Of a stretch of DNA of 5,580 nucleotides, positions 1-5,580 are shown in pieces. The notes under the pieces are model-generated. The model was not told where the DNA came from, made no database searches, and was given only the letters and a program-made list of their open reading frames with translations. Source of the stretch: Candidatus Omnitrophota bacterium (GTDB lineage: Bacteria; Omnitrophota; Gorgyraeia; Zapsychrales; Fredricksoniimonadaceae); contig JAEUSC010000473.1 of the NCBI GenBank assembly GCA_016789035.1, positions 1-5,580 of the forward strand. Reading direction: 5' to 3'. Position numbers and translations under genes: made by a program. The number at the start of each line of letters is the position of its first letter. Position 1 is the first letter of the stretch.

Positions 1-999
1 ACCGGGACATATAAAAGTAGTATTCCGGTTGATATGTTTGGTTTCCAAAGCGGCGATCGCAACCGGAATTTTAAACACCGATCCCGGCGGATACTGGCCG
101 CTTGTGGCTCGATTGAGCAAAGGCGAGGAGGCATCTTGAAAATAAGACGACAATCGGGACCGCAGTTTAGCATCAACAAAGTCATTGGGGTCAAATGAGG
201 GAGAAGAAACCAATCCTAAAATTTCCCCGTTATCCGAGTCCATAACAATGACCGCGCCGTTTTTTCCCAACAAAATTTCTTCGGCTACCTCCTGAATGCG
301 CTGATCAATCGTAAGGACAATGTCCTTTCCTACAGACGGATTACGCAAGCCCAAAAGCCTCACTTCCTGTCCGCGGTTATTAATCTCGATCTGACGCCCT
401 CCCGATTCGCCGCGAAGATCATCGTCATAAGTTTCTTCGACACCGGAGTACCCGACAACACTTTGCATCGTATACCCGTAGTCCTTCAGTTGCTCGATTT
501 TTGCCCGGCTGATTTTTCCGACATATCCCAACACATGCGCTCCGACGGATCCTTGAGGATATATCCGACGGTAACTTTCCTCAACCATCAGCCCTGGAAA
601 TCGAAAACGATTTTCTTCAATTTCAACAGCCTGCTCGCGAAGTATGTCTTCGGCAATAACGACAGGCGTAAAGGGTGTTAGGAATCGACTACGAAAACGT
701 TTATTTAATTCTTGGGGAGAAATTTTAATTACACTTGCCAAATAAGCAAACAATGCCTGACGGTTTTCAATATCCTGAGCAACAACGGAAACATTAAACG
801 ACAGCTGGTTATCAGCAAGTATGACTCCTTCCCGGTCCATAATGCGCCCACGGACTCCTTCTAAGAGCACCACCCGAATGCGGTTGCGAACACTTAAATT
901 GTAATAGTAGTATCCGCGAATCACCTGCTTATAAAAAAGGTTGGCAACAATTGCAAACAGCAAAAAGAACGTGATGTATCGGATAATTTTTAGACGCAT
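1..999 (-). CDS. mrdA: Penicillin-binding protein 2 (peptidoglycan D,D-transpeptidase), N-terminal part, cut by window edge
   Basis: PBP2 cross-links peptidoglycan in the elongasome and is held in the inner membrane by one N-terminal helix. The reading frame is open from ATG at 999 to the window edge, giving 333 residues of a family usually near 600. A short basic start (MRLKIIRY) precedes a hydrophobic anchor at about residues 8-27. Next comes the dimerisation-domain signature RGRIMDREG (50-58), then a YPQGSVGAHVLGY stretch (147-159) and YSGVEETYDDDLRG (184-197), both typical of class B PBPs. The transpeptidase domain begins near 245. The active-site motif SVFK puts the nucleophile at Ser307 (codon 81-79) and the general-base Lys at 310, followed by a CPG triplet at the edge. 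The SxN and KTG motifs lie outside the window. It starts 15 nt after the mreD stop with no clear Shine-Dalgarno, so translational coupling is likely. An FtsI-type PBP is the alternative, but mreD directly upstream favours PBP2. Confidence 0.93.
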   Translation of the reverse strand, partial: MRLKIIRYITFFLLFAIVANLFYKQVIRGYYYYNLSVRNRIRVVLLEGVRGRIMDREGVILADNQLSFNVSVVAQDIENRQALFAYLASVIKISPQELNKRFRSRFLTPFTPVVIAEDILREQAVEIEENRFRFPGLMVEESYRRIYPQGSVGAHVLGYVGKISRAKIEQLKDYGYTMQSVVGYSGVEETYDDDLRGESGGRQIEINNRGQEVRLLGLRNPSVGKDIVLTIDQRIQEVAEEILLGKNGAVIVMDSDNGEILGLVSSPSFDPNDFVDAKLRSRLSSYFQDASSPLLNRATSGQYPPGSVFKIPVAIAALETKHINRNTTFICPG

Positions 1000-1014
1000 A
1001 TGTCTATGATGGAT

Positions 1015-1500
1015 TTACAAACGAATTTTGTCTGCTAGCAATTTGAGCTTCTGGAAAAAAAAGGTTGCACATACTAAAGTCGCCAGAGCCTCCGGCAAGA
1101 ATACAAACTGAACGGAACCCTTAAAATCAATATCCGCATTCATCGCATAAAGTACCACCTGACCTAAAAAGAAAAAAAGGAGCACTCCTGATGTGACAAC
1201 CAGTCGGGAAAGCTGCGAACCAGGACGATAAAAATTCCTTCGCAGGATGATGGCTAGAAACGCGCTGGACATATATAGAAAAATATAAACACCAAATATT
1301 TCAAAACTAAAAGCATCTTTTAGAATTCCGGAGAGAACAGCGCAAATTAACCCGTAGCGGATTCCGAGATAAAGATTCAAAAAAACAATCAAGATAATCA
1401 GCAACCCCGGTTTTCCCCACCGGCCAAATGTGTTAAATAGAAGAAATTCGAGTAAAAAAAAGAAATACGTTAATCCAAGAATGACAAGTATGCGTTTCAT
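1015..1500 (-). CDS. mreD: Rod shape-determining membrane protein MreD
   Basis: MreD is an integral membrane part of the Rod/elongasome complex, which directs lateral wall synthesis with MreB, MreC, RodA and PBP2. The protein has 161 residues, normal for the family, and is almost entirely hydrophobic. Likely membrane segments lie near residues 5-23, 31-58, 66-86, 99-119 and 132-149. The central pattern fits MreD: PGLLIILIVFLNLYLGIRYG followed by SGILKDAFSFEIFG, where the GxLxD turn ahead of a Gly is the most recognisable family feature. MreD sequences diverge strongly, so the identification also rests on mrdA being directly downstream. An AGGG stretch lies 4 nt before the ATG. A large palindrome ends 10 nt before the start codon and could influence initiation. 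mreB and mreC are not in the window; the gene upstream is ybeY. Confidence 0.85.
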   Translation of the reverse strand: MKRILVILGLTYFFFLLEFLLFNTFGRWGKPGLLIILIVFLNLYLGIRYGLICAVLSGILKDAFSFEIFGVYIFLYMSSAFLAIILRRNFYRPGSQLSRLVVTSGVLLFFFLGQVVLYAMNADIDFKGSVQFVFLPEALATLVCATFFFQKLKLLADKIRL

Positions 1501-1510
1501 AGCACCCTAA

Positions 1511-1564
1511 CCTGTTCAACCGCGGGAGGTGAATGATCCTGTTCACCCCCCGCGGGTGAACAGG
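1511..1564 (-). repeat. 54-bp near-perfect palindrome (RNA hairpin) spanning the ybeY 3' end and the ybeY-mreD spacer
   Basis: Arms 1511-1533 and 1542-1564 are 23 nt each and match as reverse complements at 21 of 23 positions, around an 8-nt loop (1534-1541). On the transcribed strand one difference is a G-U wobble, so 22 of 23 positions can pair and only one C-U mismatch remains (1556 with 1519). The 5' arm encodes the last codons of YbeY and its TGA stop (1545-1543). The 3' arm ends 10 nt before the mreD ATG. A shorter alternative fold also exists, an 11-bp perfect stem of 1538-1548 with 1554-1564 around a 5-nt loop. No U-run follows, so it is not a canonical intrinsic terminator. It may be a dispersed palindromic repeat, an RNA-processing or stability element, or a coupling device. 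Confidence 0.85.
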
Positions 1565-1974
1565 TAGGAAATCACTTCGGCTTCTTTCTTTCGCATCAAG
1601 GCTGTTTTCTGGGGAGAATGATCATCAAATCCCATCAAATGCAATAACCCATGCACCACGTAAAGGGCAATTTCCTGCGCTACCGACTTGCCAAATAAAA
1701 TCGCATTGTGCTTGGCCACAGACGGACAGATAACAATTTCAGCAATCAAGAAACCGTCTGCGCCCTGGCGGTAGTCAAAGGTCAAAATATCGGTGGAATA
1801 GTGGTGATTCAAATGACGAGCGTTTAAAAGTTTCATGCGCTGGGGAGAAACAAAAACGATCGAAATATCCCCTTGGTTCTCCCCCAAATAGTCGAGGGTC
1901 CTTTGGGCAATTCGTTTAACTGCTGGCAGGCGGATGGGAATTTTCGTCTGGAGATTTCTTATTGTGATGTCCAT
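1543..1974 (-). CDS. ybeY: Endoribonuclease YbeY (16S rRNA maturation, ribosome quality control)
   Basis: YbeY is a zinc-dependent single-strand endoribonuclease acting in 16S rRNA 3'-end maturation and 70S ribosome quality control. The protein has 143 residues, slightly short for the family. The N-terminus (MDITIRNLQ) is typical, which supports the ATG at 1974. The region NARHLNHHYSTDILTF (51-66) matches the conserved core before the metal site, and IAEIVICPSVAKHNA (77-91) is also typical. The zinc motif HGLLHLMGFDDH (108-119) supplies His108, His112 and probably His119; usual members have one residue fewer before the third His. The start lies inside the pgpH-like gene, giving a 59-nt overlap in a different frame, with GGAG at 1985-1988, 10 nt upstream. 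The last codons (LFTRGG) lie in a strong palindrome. The order phoH, HD protein, ybeY matches the Bacillus phoH-yqfF-yqfG order. Confidence 0.96.
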   Translation of the reverse strand: MDITIRNLQTKIPIRLPAVKRIAQRTLDYLGENQGDISIVFVSPQRMKLLNARHLNHHYSTDILTFDYRQGADGFLIAEIVICPSVAKHNAILFGKSVAQEIALYVVHGLLHLMGFDDHSPQKTALMRKKEAEVISYLFTRGG

Positions 1975-3355
1975 TGGTCTTTTTCTCCGGATATCTGACC
2001 CGCCCGTGATACATAACCGTTAATACGCGCGAAAATGTAGAACTGATAAGCTCAATCTCCCTCAAAGTCAGATTGCATTCATCCAACTGGCCATCGATAA
2101 ACCTGTTATTAATGACCTTGCGAACGACGTCATCAATCTTAGATGAGGAATGCTCCTGCAGCGAACGAGTGGCTCCCTCCACCGAATCCGCCAGCATGAC
2201 AATAGCCGTTTCGCGAGACTGTGGTCTCGGCCCGGGATAACGATAGTTTTCCTCCTCAACGCCCTGGCCGTTGGCTTCTTCGAGGGCGCGTTGATAAAAA
2301 TAAAAAATCAACCCTGTCCCATGATGCTGAGGAATGAAATCTACAATTTTCTGATTCAATCGATGCTTACGGGCCAGCTCAATCCCTTCCTTGACGTGAT
2401 TAAGAATAACAAGCCGGCTCATGGACGGCTCAAGATCGTCATGTTTATTACCTGAAACCAATTGGTTCTCCGTAAAATATTCCGGAGTGACCATCTTGCC
2501 AATATCGTGGTAATAAGCCCCCACTCGGGCAAGCAAACTGTTAGCCCCAATGGCCTCGGCGGCCGCCTCGGAAAGATTGCTCACAATCAAACTATGATGA
2601 TACGTCCCCGGGGCTTCAGTAATCATGCGCTTGAGTAACGGCTGGCTGGAAGCATCAGCCAACTCCAAAAGAGTAAAATTGGTGACTTCCCCAAAAATCG
2701 TTTCAAAAATCTTCAACGTTGAAACAACAATAAAAAAACAAATAAAACCGTTTATCAACAAAGGCTTGATCACCAACTCAAATGTTGCAGGTGTCACAAC
2801 AGGATTTAATAGAAGCGCACACAAAACCTGAATCAATCCCACATAAATACCTGCCGTGATCAAACGACCACGGGTCCTTGCGCCCCGTACGGCATAAGCG
2901 CCGGTCAAGCCGCTTAAAAAGAATGTCAACATGAAACTGATAGGGCTTCCCGTCATTAACGACGCAATTGTACTGGCGATAAATGACATCATAAAAACTA
3001 GCTGCAAATCATTGAACAAAAGCATGGTTAACATTGTAAAACTGGCCACAGGGATATAAAGAGGAGTAACGTGTGGATAAGAATTGATAACATCAACTCC
3101 GAAAATCAAAATGGCTATCAAAAAACCCAGATTAATAAAAAGCCGGACTTTGGCTTTTCCAAAAAACCAGAGATGAAGACCAAGAAAGAAAAGCACAACG
3201 GGAATGACCACCGGATATTTGCACATTCCTAGGACAATTCCCAAAAGCAAGAGGATTGTGCACCCAAGAACAGACGGAAGCATCGATCGGATTTCGCTTT
3301 TCTGATCAGACAACGACCCGCCAGCGGTTGGTTTATTTCCGGTTGTTTTCGCCAT
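1916..3355 (-). CDS. pgpH: PgpH/YqfF-type membrane HD phosphohydrolase (putative c-di-AMP phosphodiesterase), short form without the extracellular domain
   Basis: Known PgpH proteins hydrolyse cyclic di-AMP in the cytoplasm through a membrane-anchored HD domain. This one has 479 residues against roughly 700 or more in full-length members. After a hydrophilic start come about eight hydrophobic segments (near 27-45, 48-66, 70-90, 98-115, 117-136, 139-158, 164-186, 196-220). The HD domain starts at FTLLELAD (227-234). Metal-ligand candidates are all present: His254 in GTYHHS, His283-Asp284 in YYHDIGK, His320, His344-His345 in QHHGTG, and Asp390 in LADSVEG. The large extracellular domain normally placed between the first helix and the seven-helix bundle is absent; eight helices keep both ends cytoplasmic. 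GAGG (3365-3368) lies 9 nt before the ATG. In-frame stops just upstream, inside phoH, rule out a missed longer N-terminus. It overlaps phoH by 23 nt and ybeY by 59 nt. c-di-AMP specificity is inferred from the family. Confidence 0.9.
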   Translation of the reverse strand: MAKTTGNKPTAGGSLSDQKSEIRSMLPSVLGCTILLLLGIVLGMCKYPVVIPVVLFFLGLHLWFFGKAKVRLFINLGFLIAILIFGVDVINSYPHVTPLYIPVASFTMLTMLLFNDLQLVFMMSFIASTIASLMTGSPISFMLTFFLSGLTGAYAVRGARTRGRLITAGIYVGLIQVLCALLLNPVVTPATFELVIKPLLINGFICFFIVVSTLKIFETIFGEVTNFTLLELADASSQPLLKRMITEAPGTYHHSLIVSNLSEAAAEAIGANSLLARVGAYYHDIGKMVTPEYFTENQLVSGNKHDDLEPSMSRLVILNHVKEGIELARKHRLNQKIVDFIPQHHGTGLIFYFYQRALEEANGQGVEEENYRYPGPRPQSRETAIVMLADSVEGATRSLQEHSSSKIDDVVRKVINNRFIDGQLDECNLTLREIELISSTFSRVLTVMYHGRVRYPEKKTNGHHNKKSPDENSHPPASS

Positions 3356-4283
3356 GATTATAAGCCTCGATGATCTTCTGGATCAATTCGTGCCGAACAG
3401 TGTCCTCACTGGTCAGTTGAATAAATTTAATTTCTGAAATATGTTTTAACTTTTCCATCGCGTCCACCAGACCAATCCTCTCACCCGGTGACAGATCACT
3501 TTGGGTGATGTCGCCGGTGATAACCGTCTTGGAATCAAAACCCAGCCGGGTTAAAAACATTTTCATCTGCTCCGGCGTGCTGTTTTGCGCCTCATCCAGA
3601 ATAACAAAGGCCTCATTAAGGGTGCGCCCTCTCATAAACGCCAACGGCGCTACCTCAATAATTCCCTGTTCCGTAAACTGCTCCACCTTTTCGGCCTCCA
3701 TCATATCACGTAGCGCATCATATAGAGGCCTTAAATACGGCGAAACTTTTTCCACCAGATCTCCAGGAAGAAATCCCAAATTTTCGCCCGCTTCAACGGC
3801 AGGCCGGGTCAAAATGATCCTGCGGACCAATCCTTTTTTCAAAGCATTGACGGCCATGGCCATAGCCAAATAGGTCTTTCCTGTTCCGGCAGGACCGATG
3901 CCGAAAACAATGTCATAATTCTTGATCGCCTCCACATATTCAATCTGACCTTTGGTTTTGGGCGTAATCAAACTGCCAGAAACTTCAATCTTTTCTTTAG
4001 CCAATCGCTTAAAATCAAAATCTTTTTCATTCTCAACGAGCCGCAGGGCGTAAACAATGTCTCGCTTTTTAACGTCACGTCCTTTTTCAACAAAGGAATA
4101 GAGGTAATTAAAAAGATCATTTGCCTTTTGTGTCTGAGCTTCATCTCCGATAATTTTTATACCTTCATTTTCCCGGCTGATACGGATATTGAGTTCTTTT
4201 TCAATAATTTTCAAATTCTGATCGTATCGCCCGAACAGCAACTGGATATCTTTATTATGTTCAAACTTCAAAAAAATCTGCAT
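3333..4283 (-). CDS. phoH: PhoH-like P-loop ATPase (PhoH/YbeZ family)
   Basis: This is a cytoplasmic ATPase of the PhoH family, RecA-like and related to helicase cores; its link to RNA metabolism is suggested by its frequent pairing with ybeY. It has 316 residues, close to the usual 320 or so. An N-terminal region with LFGRYDQNLKIIEKELNIRI (16-35) precedes the ATPase domain. Walker A is GPAGTGKT (130-137), and RPAVEAGENLGFLPGD (160-175) is a hallmark stretch. MRGRTL (217-222) precedes Walker B, VILDEAQN (227-234). Sensor-like TGDITQSDL (257-265) and RHELIQKIIEAY (298-309) complete the family pattern. All key residues are present. It starts 14 nt after the lipoprotein stop, with an AGGG some 10 nt ahead of the ATG, and its end overlaps the HD gene by 23 nt. 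The precise biochemical role is poorly defined even in model species. Confidence 0.96.
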   Translation of the reverse strand: MQIFLKFEHNKDIQLLFGRYDQNLKIIEKELNIRISRENEGIKIIGDEAQTQKANDLFNYLYSFVEKGRDVKKRDIVYALRLVENEKDFDFKRLAKEKIEVSGSLITPKTKGQIEYVEAIKNYDIVFGIGPAGTGKTYLAMAMAVNALKKGLVRRIILTRPAVEAGENLGFLPGDLVEKVSPYLRPLYDALRDMMEAEKVEQFTEQGIIEVAPLAFMRGRTLNEAFVILDEAQNSTPEQMKMFLTRLGFDSKTVITGDITQSDLSPGERIGLVDAMEKLKHISEIKFIQLTSEDTVRHELIQKIIEAYNHGENNRK

Positions 4284-4297
4284 AACACAAACGCCCT

Positions 4298-4849
4298 TTA
4301 CTCGGCCGGAGGAATTTCCAGCACTGTTCCCGGTTTAACAAAATTTGGGTTCTTGATCTTGTCTTTATTCGCATCGTAAATCTTTGTCCACTTTCCAAAC
4401 GTTCCGTAAACCTTCTTGGAAATTTTCTGCAGGGTATCGTCCTTGGTTACGCTATACAACATTCCGGGACCTATTTTCTCAACGGGTTCGCTGGGTTTTG
4501 GCTCCTGATCGCCAATGTAGGGGATAGTAATCACTTCTTTGGGAGGCATGACGGGCTCAGGAATTGCCGAGGAACTTTCCGTTGTGGAGGAAGCATCCAC
4601 CGATGTCTCTGCTCTTTTAGCATTCTCCGCAGCTTTTTTCTTATCAAATTCAAAGACATAAATCCGGCGTGTGGGGCGTGCGGCAACATTTCCATTATCC
4701 TTTCTTTCTCCGCCAATATAGCCAGCATTACCCATACGTGTCTGATCCTCGCGCGGACGATCAACGGCATAGAAGCGCCCCTTGGTGACGCAACCACTCA
4801 GACAGAAAACCGTCATTAACAAAACTGCCGATGATATGTGATACTTCAT
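4298..4849 (-). CDS. LysM-domain lipoprotein, putative peptidoglycan-binding
   Basis: This is a 183-residue protein predicted to be exported, lipidated and wall-binding. Starting from ATG at 4849, the N-terminus is a classic lipoprotein signal: MKYH, a hydrophobic core, then the lipobox LSGC with the acylated Cys at residue 20. Residues 28-47 hold a charged, Gly/Asn-rich patch (DRPREDQTRMGNAGYIGG) that resembles a conserved N-terminal motif I associate with lipoproteins of uncultured lineages. A low-complexity Ser/Thr/Pro/Glu linker (about 65-128) follows. A C-terminal LysM domain (about 131-183) has the pattern YSVTKDDTLQKIS, then GKWTKIYDANKDKI, and ends KPGTVLEIPP. LysM binds N-acetylglucosamine-containing glycans, so anchoring to peptidoglycan is the likely role. 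No catalytic domain is visible. It sits between aspS and phoH, an unusual neighbourhood, and may be an envelope adaptor. I do not recognise a named gene. Confidence 0.9.
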   Translation of the reverse strand: MKYHISSAVLLMTVFCLSGCVTKGRFYAVDRPREDQTRMGNAGYIGGERKDNGNVAARPTRRIYVFEFDKKKAAENAKRAETSVDASSTTESSSAIPEPVMPPKEVITIPYIGDQEPKPSEPVEKIGPGMLYSVTKDDTLQKISKKVYGTFGKWTKIYDANKDKIKNPNFVKPGTVLEIPPAE

Positions 4850-4854
4850 ACGCA

Positions 4855-4861
4855 CTCCTTT
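4855..4861 (-). promoter_or_regulatory. Strong ribosome-binding site of the LysM lipoprotein
   Basis: The transcribed strand reads AAAGGAG, then 5 nt, then the ATG at 4849. It is the best Shine-Dalgarno match in the window and decides the start. The alternative ATG at 4882 would add 11 residues ahead of the signal peptide and lies upstream of this site. The 63-nt gap after aspS (4850-4912) is the longest in the operon, but I see no convincing promoter or terminator in it. Confidence 0.8.
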
Positions 4862-4912
4862 CACCCGACTGTTTATTAACAAGCCAGGCAGGACAAAGTT
4901 ACAAGCAAAGGC

Positions 4913-5580
4913 CTACGTCCCTTGTTTTTTCAAAACAACAAGCCCCAATTCCTTAAGCTGCCTTTCGTCTACTGAGGAAGGCGCCTCGGTCATCAAACAG
5001 CTCCCACTTTGAGTTTTTGGAAATGCGATAACATCACGGATAGATTCTAGTCCATTGAGCAGTGTTGTTAATCGGTCGATGCCGTAAGCAACACCGGCGT
5101 GCGGCGGAGCGCCATATTCAAAGGCTCTTAAAAGAAACCCAAATCGTTTCTGGGCTTCTTGCTGATCCAATCCAATGATATCAAAAATTTTCTGCTGCAA
5201 TTCACGGTTATGAATACGCACGGATCCGCTTCCTATCTCATTCCCGTTTAAGACCAAATCATACGCGCGTGAACGGACTTTGGCGTATTCGCCTTTTTGC
5301 AGCAAAGACACATCCTCAGGCATGACCGAAGTGAACGGGTGATGCTCGCTATCCCAACGCTTTTCTTCGTCATTATACTTCAAGAGAGGAAACTCAGTCA
5401 CCCAGAGAAAAGCAAACTCCTGACCTTCTTTGCGGATATCGGGCTTGTCAGACTTATATTTTTCCATGGCTTCGCGGTGAGTCATGCGCGGAAAGGGAAT
5501 CGGAAGATCAATCCCCTTGATTTCCTTGAAGATCTTCTGATAAAGACGTTCGGTCACAGAAAAAACATCTTCTTCATCGA
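4913..5580 (-). CDS. aspS: Aspartyl-tRNA synthetase, C-terminal catalytic part, apparently lacking the GAD insertion; cut by window edge
   Basis: AspRS charges tRNA-Asp (or tRNA-Asp and tRNA-Asn in non-discriminating forms) with aspartate using ATP. About 221 C-terminal residues are visible; the frame stays open to the edge and begins DEEDVFSVTERLYQ, just past the class II motif 2 region. Recognisable elements, numbered from Val at codon 5557 as 1, are SDKPDIR (36-42), FLWVTEFPLL (50-59), HHPFTS (72-77), RSRAYDLVLNGNEIGSGSVR (95-114) and motif 3 with GAPPHAGVAYGIDRL (149-163). The ending CLMTEAPSSVDERQLKELG is typical of bacterial AspRS. In standard bacterial AspRS more than 100 residues of GAD domain lie between the SDKPDIR and FLWVTEFP elements; here only about seven residues separate them, with no break in the frame. 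The anticodon-binding domain and motifs 1 and 2 lie outside the window. Confidence 0.95.
   Translation of the reverse strand, partial: DEEDVFSVTERLYQKIFKEIKGIDLPIPFPRMTHREAMEKYKSDKPDIRKEGQEFAFLWVTEFPLLKYNDEEKRWDSEHHPFTSVMPEDVSLLQKGEYAKVRSRAYDLVLNGNEIGSGSVRIHNRELQQKIFDIIGLDQQEAQKRFGFLLRAFEYGAPPHAGVAYGIDRLTTLLNGLESIRDVIAFPKTQSGSCLMTEAPSSVDERQLKELGLVVLKKQGT

Noticed and set aside
463..681. Plus-strand open frame of 72 codons
   Set aside because: It lies antisense within mrdA, shows no family motifs and has no convincing ribosome-binding site. The minus frame carries clear PBP2 motifs.
1511..1564. Intrinsic terminator after ybeY
   Set aside because: The stem is strong, but no U-run follows it on the transcribed strand and mreD starts 10 nt later, so simple termination is unlikely.
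2150..2455. Plus-strand open frame of 101 codons
   Set aside because: It is antisense to the HD-domain region of the pgpH-like gene, whose catalytic motifs are intact, and the protein has no recognisable features.
3505..3873. Plus-strand open frame of 122 codons
   Set aside because: It is antisense to the PhoH ATPase core, including Walker B, and its composition is that of a shadow frame.
4531..4797. Second minus-strand frame inside the LysM lipoprotein gene
   Set aside because: It overlaps the real gene in another frame, is rich in Arg and Met without any motif, and lacks its own ribosome-binding site.
4850..4882. Upstream ATG that would lengthen the LysM lipoprotein by 11 residues
   Set aside because: It would bury the lipoprotein signal peptide, and the strong AAAGGAG lies between it and the ATG at 4849.
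4862..4912. Possible promoter in the aspS-lipoprotein gap
   Set aside because: TTGTAA and TTAATA hexamer-like words occur, but their spacing (19 nt) and match are poor, so this is no better than chance in AT-rich spacer.
5405..5460. Frameshift or pseudogene explanation for the short AspRS
   Set aside because: The frame runs uninterrupted through the junction, and conserved motifs on both sides are in the same frame and intact.
5555..5557. GTG at 5557 as the start of a separate short gene
   Set aside because: The same frame continues upstream to the window edge with residues typical of AspRS (DEEDVFS), so this is an internal Val codon.

Overview
The window is a compact, single-strand block of seven protein-coding genes, all on the minus strand, so transcription runs from high to low coordinates. 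In that order they are: the 3' part of aspS (aspartyl-tRNA synthetase), a small LysM lipoprotein, phoH (PhoH-type ATPase), a membrane HD phosphohydrolase of the PgpH/YqfF family, ybeY (16S rRNA maturation endonuclease), mreD (rod-shape membrane protein), and the 5' part of mrdA (penicillin-binding protein 2). The genes are nearly contiguous: the largest gap is 63 nt and two junctions overlap, so they look like one operon. I see no tRNA, rRNA, CRISPR array, insertion sequence or phage gene, and no stretch over 300 bases lacks a gene.

Organism. A lipobox lipoprotein, a LysM domain, MreD and PBP2 indicate a bacterium with peptidoglycan and elongasome-driven growth. The moderate GC content, the joining of a phoH-HD-ybeY core (known from Firmicutes) to mreD-mrdA, and the N-terminal patch of the lipoprotein suggest an uncultured lineage such as Candidatus Omnitrophota. 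That placement is an inference from memory and was not tested.

Layout. 4913-5580: AspRS C-terminal catalytic half. 4298-4849: LysM lipoprotein with a strong ribosome-binding site. 1543-4283: the overlapping trio phoH, pgpH-like, ybeY. 1511-1564: a nearly perfect 54-bp palindrome covering the end of ybeY and the spacer before mreD. 1015-1500: mreD. 1-999: mrdA, cut by the window edge just after its SxxK active site.

How the genes fit together. Translation and RNA functions (AspRS, YbeY, the PhoH ATPase) are linked to envelope functions (LysM lipoprotein, MreD, PBP2), with a putative cyclic-di-AMP hydrolase between them. The genes are housekeeping families, and I see no undescribed defence or mobile system. 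The unusual points are structural. AspRS appears to lack the bacterial GAD insertion domain. The PgpH-like protein lacks the family's large extracellular domain. The ybeY/mreD junction carries a strong hairpin that also encodes the end of YbeY.
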